A stretch of 64,000 bases of DNA from Solibacillus sp. FSL W7-1464 (GTDB taxonomy: Bacteria; Bacillota; Bacilli; Bacillales_A; Planococcaceae), in NCBI RefSeq assembly GCF_038004425.1, contig NZ_JBBORC010000001.1, forward strand, positions 3,547,501-3,611,500. Reading direction: 5' to 3'. Under the pieces are notes generated by a model, which saw only the letters and a program-made list of their open reading frames with translations, was not told where the DNA came from and ran no database searches. Both the position numbers and the translations under genes were made by a program. Shown here one piece after another: positions 1-8,041 of the stretch. The number at the start of each line of letters is the position of its first letter. Positions within the stretch are counted from its first letter, which is position 1.

Positions 1-194
1 ATAATCCCCTTTAACTCCTCAATTCCGAAATGGTCATATAGTTTTTTATTGAGTTCGATATTATGGCTGCTTAACATATACCGACCGCCCGTCGTTTTCA
101 AGCGACTATTAAAATAAGCTTTATGAATAAACGGTCGATTAAAAAAGTCATTTGATAACTGTTCCACTAATTTTTGTGCCTGTTCGTCCGTCAT
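1..194 (-). CDS. sprT: SprT-like protein, N-terminal part (YdcK family)
   Basis: Only the first 64 or so codons are in the window; the gene runs off the left edge. The ATG at 194 is preceded by an AAGGGGG ribosome binding site. The visible protein reads like the start of the Bacillus SprT/YdcK family, with 'FNSRLKTTGGRYML' and 'HNIELNKKLY' followed by a GIEELKGII stretch that normally precedes the zinc-binding HExxH motif; that motif lies outside the window. SprT-like proteins are predicted zinc metalloproteins of uncertain role. Its position after tex matches B. subtilis ydcI-ydcK. Confident in the family, not in the function. Confidence 0.85.
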   Translation of the reverse strand, partial: MTDEQAQKLVEQLSNDFFNRPFIHKAYFNSRLKTTGGRYMLSSHNIELNKKLYDHFGIEELKGI

Positions 195-216
195 ATGCCT
201 ACCCCCTTAAATTAAT

Positions 217-246
217 AAAAAGCGCATATTCAGCTATGCGCTTTTT
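217..246 (-). terminator. rho-independent terminator after tex
   Basis: Inverted repeat AAAAAGCGCATA / TATGCGCTTTTT with a 6-base loop between the end of tex and the start of sprT. A-runs and T-runs on both sides let it work in both directions. Confidence 0.8.
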
Positions 247-269
247 ATTATAATTGAAAATTATACTCT

Positions 270-2444
270 TTACACGCTATGTTGATTTTCAGGAGTTAAC
301 ATTGTTAAAGAGATTCTGCCTTTGTTTGCTTCTACTTTTTCTACCCAAACTGTCACAATATCTCCCAGCGAGACAACATCTAACGGATGCTTAACACGTC
401 CCTTTTGCAATTTTGAAATATGGACAAGTCCATCCTGCTTAACCCCGATATCGACAAACGCACCAAAATCAACAACATTCCGAACTGTGCCCTGTAGTTC
501 CATCCCCACTTGTAAGTCATCCATTTGAAGTACATCTGTTTTCAATAATGGTTGAGGGAAAGCATCACGAGGGTCACGGGTAGGTTTCATTAATGTATCA
601 ACAATATCTTTCAATGTAACTTCCCCTACATTTAACGTATCACCTAATGATGTTAAATTTAACTTGCCGATCGATTCTTCAGCTTTCGCTGTGCCGACAT
701 CCTTTTTCGTCAATCCCGCTGCTTCCAATACGGCTTCGGCTAATTTATAGCTTTCAGGGTGGATACCTGTAGCATCTAAGGGGTTTTTAGCGTCTGCAAT
801 ACGTAAGAAACCGACCGCCTGCTCATATGTTTTAGCACCTAATCGCGGAATTTTTTTCAGTTGTGCACGTGATGTGAACTGCCCGTTCTCACTACGCATC
901 GACACAATGTTTTCCGCCACCGTTTTTGAGAGGCCTGATACATATTGTAAAAGGGAGGCTGAAGCTGTATTTACATCAACTCCAACTTGGTTTACCGCTG
1001 TTTCTACAATAAACGTCAGTGATTCTGCTAACTGTTTTTGCGACACATCATGCTGATATTGCCCTACACCAACTGCTTTCGGATCAATTTTTACAAGCTC
1101 TGATAATGGGTCTTGTATACGACGGGCAATCGATACAGCACTTCTTTGCTCCACCTGTAAATCCGGAAACTCCGCTCGTGCCACTTCAGATGCCGAATAT
1201 ACGGAAGCTCCTGCCTCATTGACAATAACATATGCAATGTTTCCTTCCATTTCTTTCAGCAGTTCGGCAATAAACTGCTCTGTTTCGCGCGAGGCAGTAC
1301 CATTACCAATCGCAATAATATCAATCGGATATCTTTTTAATATTGCCTTCACTGTTGCTTTCGCTTTTGAAGGATCCGATGTAGTGTGGGGATAGATAAC
1401 GCCAATTTCTATCATCTTGCCTGTCTCGTCCACCACCGCTAACTTACAGCCTGTTCTGTAGGCAGGATCTACACCGAGTACCATTTTACCGCGCATTGGT
1501 GGCTGTAATAATAAATTACGAAGGTTTTCCGAGAAAATATGAATTGCTTGTGTCTCTGCTTTTGATGATAGTTCTGCGCGCAGCTCATTTTCAATAGATG
1601 GTTTGATTAATCGTTTATAGCTGTCTGCAATTGCTAATTTCACTTCATTTACAGAAGGGCCTACAAAATTTCTGGGAATAAAATGATTTTCCATTTGTGT
1701 TGTCGCTTTGTCGATTGGAACTTCAATTGCTGCACGTATCACTTCTTCTTTTTCACCGCGATTCACCGCCAGTATGCGGTGAGGTGCAATTCGGTGAACA
1801 GGCTCTTCATATGCGTAGTACATTTCAAATACTTGTTTTTCATCTTTATCTGCATTTTTTACAGTTGTGACAAGTTTGCCTTCTCGCCAAGATAGGGTAC
1901 GTAGCTTTTCACGAATCGCCGCATCGTCGGCAAATCGTTCTGCTAAAATATCCCTTGCTCCTGCCAATGCGTCTTCAATTCCAGTAATACCTTGTTCTTC
2001 GTTTATATAAGGTGCCGCCATTTCTTCCAACGTACGCTTTTTAAACTTTAACAGTTCTTCAGCTAACGGTTCCAAGCCCCGTTCTTTTGCAATCGTTGCT
2101 TTTGTACGGCGCTTTTGTTTAAATGGTCGGTACAAATCTTCTATGCGCTGTAAAACAGTTGATGCCTGGATCGCTGTTTGTAGTTCTTCCGTTAATTTTC
2201 CTTGCTCATCAATTAAACGCAGTACTTCCTCTTTCCGTGTTTCGAGCTGCTGTATGTAATGGTAGCGGTCTTCTACTGCCTTAATTTGAACTTCATCAAG
2301 TGAACCTGTCATTTCTTTTCGGTAGCGGGCAATAAAAGGTACTGTATTACCTTCTTCCAGCAGCCCAATAACTGCTTGTGCTTGCTTTGGCTCCACTTTC
2401 GCATCTTTCGCGATTATTTGTAACATTTTTTGTTGATCCATCAT
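270..2444 (-). CDS. tex: Tex family S1 RNA-binding transcription accessory protein (YdcI)
   Basis: A 724-residue cytoplasmic nucleic-acid-binding protein of the usual Tex length. Domains in order: helical Tex N-terminal region (about 1-190), a YqgF/RNase H-like fold starting near residue 320 ('KMVLGVDPAYRTGCKLAV'), tandem helix-hairpin-helix segments near 490-560 ('LQYVSGLSKTVAENIV', 'IPRLGAKTYEQAVGFLRI') and a C-terminal S1 domain near 645-715 ('GTVRNVVDFGAFVDIG'). Tex proteins affect transcription and RNA handling in several bacteria, but the molecular role is incompletely known. Two ATGs start the frame behind AAAGGAGTGGC; the first is used here. It lies downstream of sigB as in B. subtilis, separated by a terminator, so it is probably expressed independently. 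Confidence 0.95.
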   Translation of the reverse strand: MMDQQKMLQIIAKDAKVEPKQAQAVIGLLEEGNTVPFIARYRKEMTGSLDEVQIKAVEDRYHYIQQLETRKEEVLRLIDEQGKLTEELQTAIQASTVLQRIEDLYRPFKQKRRTKATIAKERGLEPLAEELLKFKKRTLEEMAAPYINEEQGITGIEDALAGARDILAERFADDAAIREKLRTLSWREGKLVTTVKNADKDEKQVFEMYYAYEEPVHRIAPHRILAVNRGEKEEVIRAAIEVPIDKATTQMENHFIPRNFVGPSVNEVKLAIADSYKRLIKPSIENELRAELSSKAETQAIHIFSENLRNLLLQPPMRGKMVLGVDPAYRTGCKLAVVDETGKMIEIGVIYPHTTSDPSKAKATVKAILKRYPIDIIAIGNGTASRETEQFIAELLKEMEGNIAYVIVNEAGASVYSASEVARAEFPDLQVEQRSAVSIARRIQDPLSELVKIDPKAVGVGQYQHDVSQKQLAESLTFIVETAVNQVGVDVNTASASLLQYVSGLSKTVAENIVSMRSENGQFTSRAQLKKIPRLGAKTYEQAVGFLRIADAKNPLDATGIHPESYKLAEAVLEAAGLTKKDVGTAKAEESIGKLNLTSLGDTLNVGEVTLKDIVDTLMKPTRDPRDAFPQPLLKTDVLQMDDLQVGMELQGTVRNVVDFGAFVDIGVKQDGLVHISKLQKGRVKHPLDVVSLGDIVTVWVEKVEANKGRISLTMLTPENQHSV

Positions 2445-2528
2445 GCCACTCCTTTAAATTTCGAACTTTCTTTTAGTGTACCATTCCATTCGTATTGTTT
2501 CCCAAAAAAGCATTGAATTTATGCATGA

Positions 2529-2562
2529 AAAAGAGCCTACTAAACTATGTTAGTAGACTCTT
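2529..2562 (-). terminator. terminator of the sigB operon
   Basis: Hairpin with arms AAGAGCCTACTAA and TTAGTAGACTCTT (one mismatch) right after the sigB stop, followed on the minus strand by a run of five T. Confidence 0.85.
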
Positions 2563-2567
2563 AAACT

Positions 2568-3353
2568 TTATAATGAGACGCCGCCACTTGCTGTGATGGC
2601 ATCCTGTAGTTTTTTAATTGCCTTACGTTGAATTCTCGAAACGTGCATTTGGGATATACCGAGTCTCTCCCCGGCTTCCTTTTGACTAAGTTGTTCCAAA
2701 TAGGTTAATTGGATAATTTGTCGCTCACGTTCATTTAATACATTCATCGCATCTGCTACAATCATGCGGCGGTTAGTCACTTCATAGCCTGTATCTTCCC
2801 GACCGACTACATCAAATAGCGTTACCGTACTGCCATCGGAATCCGATTCGATCGAATGATCCATCGATAATGCCTGATAGCTTCTCCCCATCTCCATCGC
2901 TTCCAGTACGTCCTCATCCTGTACTTCGAGGTACGTCGCAATCTCGGTAATGGATGGAGAACGTTGCAGCGATGTCGTTAATGCTTCAACAGCTGCCTTG
3001 ATTCTAGGTCCTAGTTCTTTAATACGTCTCGGAACATGCACGTCCCAGGTTTTATCACGTAAAAAGCGTTTTATTTCTCCGACGATTGTCGGAACAGCAA
3101 ACGCCTCAAAGCTTCTGCCAAAAGAAGGGTCAAATCGTCGGATCGCACCTAATAAGCCAAGCATCCCTACTTGTACAATATCATCATAATAAGATTTACC
3201 ATGTGAATATTTGCGTGCAATCGACTCGACTAATTGTTGATAATGAAGCACAAGATTTGTTTGTGAATCTTCACAGCCGCTCGCCTGATATTCTGCAATC
3301 CAATTTAGCACTTCTTCTTTTGATGTATTTTTAGGTAGTGATTCTTTCGACAT
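2568..3353 (-). CDS. sigB: RNA polymerase sigma factor SigB
   Basis: General stress sigma factor, 261 residues, SigB/SigF/SigG family. It has region 2 ('AFAVPTIVGEIKRFLRDK' with 'VPRRIKELG') and a region 4.2 helix-turn-helix near the C-terminus ('QKEAGERLGISQMHVSRIQR'). Identity to B. subtilis sigma-B is high across the length. It directs core polymerase to GTTTaa-N13-GGGtAt promoters when released by RsbW. The ATG at 3353 overlaps the end of rsbW by 23 bp, indicating coupled translation; the ribosome binding site is the AGGTG of AGGTGAAAGGGA. It ends the rsbT-U-V-W-sigB cluster. No rsbX follows: the next gene after the terminator is tex. Confidence 0.96.
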   Translation of the reverse strand: MSKESLPKNTSKEEVLNWIAEYQASGCEDSQTNLVLHYQQLVESIARKYSHGKSYYDDIVQVGMLGLLGAIRRFDPSFGRSFEAFAVPTIVGEIKRFLRDKTWDVHVPRRIKELGPRIKAAVEALTTSLQRSPSITEIATYLEVQDEDVLEAMEMGRSYQALSMDHSIESDSDGSTVTLFDVVGREDTGYEVTNRRMIVADAMNVLNERERQIIQLTYLEQLSQKEAGERLGISQMHVSRIQRKAIKKLQDAITASGGVSL

Positions 3354-3804
3354 TCCCTTTCACCTGCTCTCTCGAGACATACTTTGTCATGAAAACAGTG
3401 ACGCCACCTTCGTTATTCAATTTCACTTCATCCATTAAAGTTTCCATTAAATAAATCCCTAATCCACCTTCACGTAATAATGCTACGTTTTCATCTTCAT
3501 GATATGGACCAACTTTTGATTTGATCTCTTCAAAGTTAAAGCTTACACCGTAGTCTGCCACCATTATTTCAATTTTGTCCTCGAATAACGCACAGCCGAT
3601 TACAACTTCGCCTTCCTCATTTGATTTATAAGCATGGTGCACAACATTCGTCACCGCTTCACTTGTAGCAATTTTCAAGTCTTCTATTTCATCATAAGTA
3701 AACCCAACTCGCATCGCTAATCCTGAAATTGTTAGCCGTATTACACTTACATATTGCGATTTGGCGGGCACTCGAATTTCAATATAGTCAAACGCTCTCA
3801 TCAT
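3331..3804 (-). CDS. rsbW: Anti-sigma-B factor / serine kinase RsbW
   Basis: A 157-residue GHKL-fold kinase that binds and inhibits SigB and inactivates RsbV by serine phosphorylation. Visible motifs are the N box 'ASEAVTNVVHHAY', the D-x-G loop 'VADYGVSF' and the glycine-rich lid 'EGGLGIYLMETLMD'. Two consecutive ATGs overlap the rsbV stop codon, so partner and antagonist are translationally coupled. Length and sequence fit the family. Confidence 0.95.
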   Translation of the reverse strand: MMRAFDYIEIRVPAKSQYVSVIRLTISGLAMRVGFTYDEIEDLKIATSEAVTNVVHHAYKSNEEGEVVIGCALFEDKIEIMVADYGVSFNFEEIKSKVGPYHEDENVALLREGGLGIYLMETLMDEVKLNNEGGVTVFMTKYVSREQVKGNVERITT

Positions 3805-4133
3805 TTCAACTCCAATTCCTCATCAATCTCAATACTCATCAATTCACTTAATCCTGTAATTTCAAACAATCTTACTAAACGGTTGGATAAGTTGACTAAT
3901 TTTAATGATGCATTTTCTCTTGTAACTTTTTTATAAAATGCAACAAATATTCCTAACCCTGTACTGTCCATATAATTTACTTTTGATAAATCCAATTCTA
4001 TTTTTCGGCCTTCCACAACTTGAACAGTTTCTAACTCTTCACGTAAAATCGGGGCTGTGTACGTATCAATCTCACCCTCGATATAGCCTTTTAATACGTC
4101 TCCATCTTCTCTAAATTGAACATTAACATTCAT
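3801..4133 (-). CDS. rsbV: Anti-anti-sigma factor RsbV
   Basis: STAS-domain protein of 110 residues that, when unphosphorylated, sequesters RsbW and frees SigB. The phosphorylatable serine is Ser57 in 'NYMDSTGLGIFV', matching Ser56 of B. subtilis RsbV. The start is the ATG at 4133, eight bases after a GGAGGTG ribosome binding site; an in-frame upstream start would bury that site. A sigma-B-type promoter lies directly upstream, so rsbV-rsbW-sigB can be autoinduced. Confidence 0.95.
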   Translation of the reverse strand: MNVNVQFREDGDVLKGYIEGEIDTYTAPILREELETVQVVEGRKIELDLSKVNYMDSTGLGIFVAFYKKVTRENASLKLVNLSNRLVRLFEITGLSELMSIEIDEELELK

Positions 4134-4164
4134 TAAAGACACCTCCATTATAAACCTTCTTACT

Positions 4165-4190
4165 ATTCCCGAATCCGCGGGAGTTCAAAC
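4165..4190 (-). promoter_or_regulatory. predicted sigma-B promoter for rsbV-rsbW-sigB
   Basis: On the minus strand GTTTGA, a 14-base spacer, then GGGAAT. The sigma-B consensus is GTTTaa-N12-14-GGGtAt. It lies 30 bp upstream of the rsbV start, in the 65-bp gap between rsbU and rsbV, the same place as the autoregulatory promoter of B. subtilis. Confidence 0.75.
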
Positions 4191-4198
4191 ATTATTAT

Positions 4199-5194
4199 TT
4201 ATTTTTTAAATATAACAACCGTAAAATCATCTTCAAGTTCGAAATCAGGCAAGTTTTTCAAGTAGGTGTACAATTCCTCACACATTTCCTGTGCCGAAAG
4301 ATGGTTACAGCTTAACACCAACTTCTTAATTACATCCCTGGGATCCAGTCCCCCTTGCTTACGAAAATCTGTTACACCATCTGTAATCATAACGATAAAA
4401 TCATTTTCTTCCAAATGAATATCGTATTGTGGATACGTCACTTCCGGCATGACACCTAACAGTAAACCTTTTGACTCAAGATCAAAGAAAGTTTTTTTGC
4501 GAGCATTATAATAGATAGCAGGCTCATGTCCAGCAGACCCATATGTAAATTTGCTTTCTTTAATATTATATGTCCCATAAAACATTGAGACAAACATACT
4601 ATCATCGACACTTTTTTCAATAATGCGATTTAATACTTCTAAAATATAAGAAGGATCTTTCGTTGCATACTCGAGTGTATCGAGCCCATACTTGACCATT
4701 GACATACAAAGGGCTGCAGGTACACCTTTTCCGACAACATCTGTCACCGCTACACTGACTACTGAATCATTATTGTTCAAGAAGTGAACATAATCTCCAT
4801 TCATTTTTCGAATCGGCACAGAAAGCATACCGATATCTATTTGATCAAGCATTGGTACTGTTGTTCTGAGAATCATATTCTGAATTTTTGTAGCAACATT
4901 CATCTCCATACGCAGCTCTTCCTGCTGTTCAAGTAAACTTTGGTGCTCCTTTAAAGTTAAACCGAAGTGTACCATAATCTCAATTAAAAAATCATAGCTA
5001 TGCGAAATATCTTCTGGAATATCTGGGTAAATTTGTTCAATCGCATATTTATGGATATTGATTACCTCTTCTGGAGCTACTTTTTTTTGGATTAACTGTC
5101 GAATAAAGTTTTGACCTATATATAAATTTCGCTCAGTTTGGTTGGCCAAAAAATCGGATAAGATTTTTTGATATTGTGTTTGCAGCTCTTTCAA
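4199..5194 (-). CDS. rsbU: RsbV-P phosphatase RsbU (PP2C family)
   Basis: A 331-residue serine phosphatase that dephosphorylates RsbV-P to activate SigB. Residues 1-85 form the helical RsbU N-terminal domain that binds RsbT. The SpoIIE/PP2C domain (about 115-331) has 'TDVVGKGVPAALCM', 'GSAGHEPAIYY' and the terminal 'ELEDDFTVVIF' acidic motif. The start is TTG at 5194 with an AGGATG ribosome binding site nine bases away. Retention of the N-terminal domain together with rsbT implies RsbT-dependent activation, not the RsbT-free arrangement of Staphylococcus. Confidence 0.94.
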   Translation of the reverse strand: MKELQTQYQKILSDFLANQTERNLYIGQNFIRQLIQKKVAPEEVINIHKYAIEQIYPDIPEDISHSYDFLIEIMVHFGLTLKEHQSLLEQQEELRMEMNVATKIQNMILRTTVPMLDQIDIGMLSVPIRKMNGDYVHFLNNNDSVVSVAVTDVVGKGVPAALCMSMVKYGLDTLEYATKDPSYILEVLNRIIEKSVDDSMFVSMFYGTYNIKESKFTYGSAGHEPAIYYNARKKTFFDLESKGLLLGVMPEVTYPQYDIHLEENDFIVMITDGVTDFRKQGGLDPRDVIKKLVLSCNHLSAQEMCEELYTYLKNLPDFELEDDFTVVIFKK

Positions 5195-5207
5195 ATTTTA
5201 TCACATC

Positions 5208-5612
5208 CTATCTTACCCATTTTTCGATAACTATTGTCGTACCAACTCCTACATTGGATTGGATGTCCATTGTATCCATCAGCCTTTTGACTCCCGGCAA
5301 TCCCGCACCAAGCCCACCGGAAGTAGAATAGCCGTCTTCCATCACTTTTTTTAAATCGCTTATTCCTGGTCCTTTATCTGCCGCTATTATACGAAGGCCA
5401 ACTTTCTCTTCATTACTAATACGCTCTATTGTTATTTCCCCGGTCCGTGCATACAAATAGATATTTCGAGCCAGTTCACTTATCGCTGTAGTAATTCGAG
5501 CTTGATCTACCGCGCCAAAGCCAATTGCTTTCGCTTCGTTACGCCCAAGTTGGCGTGCAGCTACAATATCCCATTCTGTTACAATCTCTACGGTAGATTT
5601 CGTATTCATCAT
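5208..5612 (-). CDS. rsbT: RsbT, switch kinase and activator of RsbU
   Basis: A 134-residue GHKL ATPase that in B. subtilis phosphorylates RsbR/RsbS in the stressosome, is released, and binds RsbU to activate it. Motifs: 'EWDIVAARQLGRNEAKAIGF', N box 'ISELARNIYLYA', 'DKGPGI' and 'GLGAGLPGVKRLMD'. The spacing to rsbU is 13 bp. It is the first gene of the cluster; rsbR and rsbS, which precede it in B. subtilis, are absent here, so its inhibitor must be encoded elsewhere or be different. The start is the first of two ATGs behind GGGGGCACT. Confidence 0.95.
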   Translation of the reverse strand: MMNTKSTVEIVTEWDIVAARQLGRNEAKAIGFGAVDQARITTAISELARNIYLYARTGEITIERISNEEKVGLRIIAADKGPGISDLKKVMEDGYSTSGGLGAGLPGVKRLMDTMDIQSNVGVGTTIVIEKWVR

Positions 5613-5689
5613 AGTGCCCCCAATTTCCTACTTTTTCTTTCTATGGAGTTAACGTATAGTATCAGTTTTTTGAATTATTAATCTTTTGT

Positions 5690-5698
5690 ATTATACCA
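5690..5698 (-). promoter_or_regulatory. extended -10 promoter upstream of rsbT
   Basis: The minus strand reads TGGTATAAT, a TGn-extended perfect -10 hexamer, about 78 bp before the rsbT start. No good -35 is visible at 17 bp. It is a plausible housekeeping promoter for rsbTU-VW-sigB, made necessary by the terminator that cuts this cluster off from mazEF. Confidence 0.55.
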
Positions 5699-5841
5699 TA
5701 TGTTTTCCTCGTAGTTTAGTTGGATAAAACCTTTCAACCATATTTTTCACATATTTTAATTTTAAGTAAAATATTACAATTGTACATGATTACAGTTTAC
5801 TATTTACCTAAAAAATAGAGGGGCTTTTAATCTGTGGTAAT

Positions 5842-5877
5842 AAAAAACATCGAAACAATATGTTTCGATGCTTTTTT
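5842..5877 (-). terminator. terminator after mazF
   Basis: Perfect 10-bp stem CATCGAAACA / TGTTTCGATG with a 3-base loop, flanked by A6 and T6, hence bidirectional. It separates alr/mazEF transcription from the rsb-sigB cluster. Confidence 0.9.
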
Positions 5878-5882
5878 ATGTA

Positions 5883-6233
5883 TTAAAATTTTACGAGTCC
5901 TAAACTAATATTAAGAGCGATATCTACTTCTTGCATTAGTTTTGCATCTAGCTGAGTAATACGATCTGTTAATCGTGATTTATCAATTGTACGCAATTGT
6001 TCAAGCAAAATTACCGAATCACGTTCAAAACCATACTTTTTCGCGTCGATTTCAACATGTGTGGGTAACTTTGCTTTTTGAATTTGCGCAGTTATTGCAG
6101 CTATTATGACGGTTGGACTAAAGCGATTTCCAATATCATTTTGAATAATAAGAACGGGTCTAGTCCCGCCCTGTTCTGAACCTACCACTGGTGATAGGTC
6201 AGCAAAAAAAACGTCTCCACGTTTTACAATCAA
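5883..6233 (-). CDS. ndoA: MazF-family mRNA interferase EndoA (NdoA)
   Basis: Sequence-specific ribosome-independent endoribonuclease toxin, 116 residues. It aligns residue for residue with B. subtilis EndoA: starts '[20 protein letters not shown]', with catalytic-site residues Arg25 ('GGTRPVL') and Thr48 ('AAITAQ') present. I place the start at TTG 6233 behind GGGGGATGACAA, as in B. subtilis; an upstream ATG would add 23 unrelated residues that overlap the antitoxin. It lies 4 bp after the antitoxin gene, so the two are co-transcribed. Confidence 0.93.
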   Translation of the reverse strand: MIVKRGDVFFADLSPVVGSEQGGTRPVLIIQNDIGNRFSPTVIIAAITAQIQKAKLPTHVEIDAKKYGFERDSVILLEQLRTIDKSRLTDRITQLDAKLMQEVDIALNISLGLVKF

Positions 6234-6237
6234 ATTG

Positions 6238-6525
6238 TCATCCCCCGCTAACGAGACGCTCCACCATATGTTCCGCTTCATACTCTGCATGCAAGCACTC
6301 ACTGCAAATTGTCAGATTAATTTGCGACATTTCCACATAGCCCTTTATTAAAGCTTCCCGTATTTGATTTGGTTGCATATGCTTTGTATAATTTTGAGTC
6401 GCCAAATACGCCATCATATAACCATTCTCAGTATTACGCCCAAACGTTCTTTCGAATTGCGTTACTAGCTCATTTGGTATGTCAATTACTACTTCTTCTA
6501 CTTCTACTAATTCCTTCGCGTACAA
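6238..6525 (-). CDS. ndoAI: EndoAI-type antitoxin of MazF
   Basis: Cognate antitoxin, about 95 residues. The C-terminal half strongly resembles B. subtilis EndoAI ('[17 protein letters not shown]' and the ending 'VERLVSGG'), which is the toxin-binding tail. The N-terminal ribbon-helix-helix part ('[17 protein letters not shown]') is more divergent. The start is taken as TTG 6525 because GGAGGTG lies six bases before it; the ATG nine codons upstream would put this ribosome binding site inside the gene. Two cysteines in 'ICSEC' are not in the B. subtilis protein. Confidence 0.85.
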   Translation of the reverse strand: MYAKELVEVEEVVIDIPNELVTQFERTFGRNTENGYMMAYLATQNYTKHMQPNQIREALIKGYVEMSQINLTICSECLHAEYEAEHMVERLVSGG

Positions 6526-6691
6526 AACAAGCACCTCCACCGAACATCCCATTTCCCATTCATTCTATCATTGATTGACTACAATGAAAAGACAGGAAAA
6601 TTAAAAAACTGACAATTCTCGCATTAAAGGAATAAAATGAACATACTTGTTTTGTATATTTGAAGTTATTTACAGTAATATTGCATCGATT

Positions 6692-7810
6692 TTATTTATA
6701 TACCCTAGGAACTCTAGCTGTAATTACACATGGCACTTCGTAATTAATTGTTTGGAGTTTATGAGCCCAATCATCAATTGTGATTTCCTCTTGCTGTTGG
6801 CAGCCTATTAGTACAACTTCTTCTCCAACAGTATATGCTTCCGGAAGTAAAATCATACTTTGATCCATACAGATTCTGCCGACAATTTTCGCTCTTTTTC
6901 CTCCAACGAGCACTTCTTGGCCCGATAGCTTACGAATCATACCATCCGCATAGCCAATTGGTATTGTTCCGATGTAGCATTCCTCTTCTGCTGTATATGT
7001 TGCTCCATAGCCTACCGATTGACCAGCCTGCATTTTTTTTATATGTACAAGTTCTGTCTGTAAAGATAACGCAGGTTTAATCGGAAATGGTAATTTTGTG
7101 CCTACATAACCTGAAGGCAGTAATCCGTACATGGAAATACCGAACCGTACCGCATCATAGTGCAAAGAAGGATCTTTTACTAAAGCGGTTGCTGTATTGG
7201 CTACATGAACAAGACGGGGCTTTTGTGGCAAAGCACCTAAAAAGTCCTTGAATAGGGTAGCCTGATTGTCAAAGTACATGGTGTCTTCTTCATCCGCAGT
7301 AGCAAAATGCGTGAAAATTCCATCCACTAAAAAATCCTCAGAAGAATGAATCATTGTATACAATTCCAATAGTTCTTCTTTAGTGGATACACCGATACGT
7401 CCCATACCCGAATCCACTTTAATGTGAAGTTTCAACGGATTCAACAGTGGCGTATATTGTTGTGCTCCCTGCAGCCATTCTGTTGAAAAGACGGTAAGGG
7501 TAATATTTTCTGATGATGCATATGGAATAAAAGCATGCGGTGAAGCACCTAACACTAAAATATCAATATCCTTAAAATTTTCTCTAATATGTACTGCTTC
7601 ATCCGGTGTTGCAACAGCAAGCATTGTTGCTCCGGCATCAATCGCTGTTTTTGCAATTTCCACATCTCCGTGACCATATGCATTCGCCTTTACTACAGCA
7701 ATTATCTGGATTTCCGGTCCTATATAGTTTCGCAGTGAAGACAGGTTATGTGTGATTGCTTGCAGATCAATAACTGCTTTTGTTGGTCTGTAATAAATTG
7801 GAGTATCCAT
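6692..7810 (-). CDS. alr: Alanine racemase
   Basis: PLP-dependent enzyme of fold type III, 372 residues, converting L-Ala to D-Ala for peptidoglycan. The PLP lysine is Lys41 in 'VVKANAYGHG'; the second catalytic base is the tyrosine in 'GYGATYTAEE'. Start ATG 7810 with a GAGGGT ribosome binding site. It lies 167 bp upstream of the antitoxin gene with no obvious terminator between, and the order alr-ndoAI-ndoA is as in B. subtilis. The substrate product feeds Ddl encoded at 16485-17558. Confidence 0.95.
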   Translation of the reverse strand: MDTPIYYRPTKAVIDLQAITHNLSSLRNYIGPEIQIIAVVKANAYGHGDVEIAKTAIDAGATMLAVATPDEAVHIRENFKDIDILVLGASPHAFIPYASSENITLTVFSTEWLQGAQQYTPLLNPLKLHIKVDSGMGRIGVSTKEELLELYTMIHSSEDFLVDGIFTHFATADEEDTMYFDNQATLFKDFLGALPQKPRLVHVANTATALVKDPSLHYDAVRFGISMYGLLPSGYVGTKLPFPIKPALSLQTELVHIKKMQAGQSVGYGATYTAEEECYIGTIPIGYADGMIRKLSGQEVLVGGKRAKIVGRICMDQSMILLPEAYTVGEEVVLIGCQQQEEITIDDWAHKLQTINYEVPCVITARVPRVYK

Positions 7811-7900
7811 TTCTACTCTTACCCTCTTTTTATAAGTTTAAACTTACCAGTATTTATGTAATTTTCAGTAAACTAAAAGTGAATCCGTATACGAAGAAAT

Positions 7901-7926
7901 CATCTTGCGCTTGTATGCGCAAGATG
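7901..7926. repeat. 10-bp perfect inverted repeat between ydcC and alr
   Basis: Arms CATCTTGCGC and GCGCAAGATG with a 6-base loop. Neither side has a clean T-run, so it is either a weak terminator for ydcC or an operator-like site in front of alr. Confidence 0.5.
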
Positions 7927-8041
7927 TCTCTTCTTAAATATAACCATAAAATGCAATTTAAAAACAAGTTTAGATAGAAATAATTTTAAATTATTTTATC
8001 CCGCACCAGTGGAGGGTGGGAATCCCCCATCAATTGAAGTT

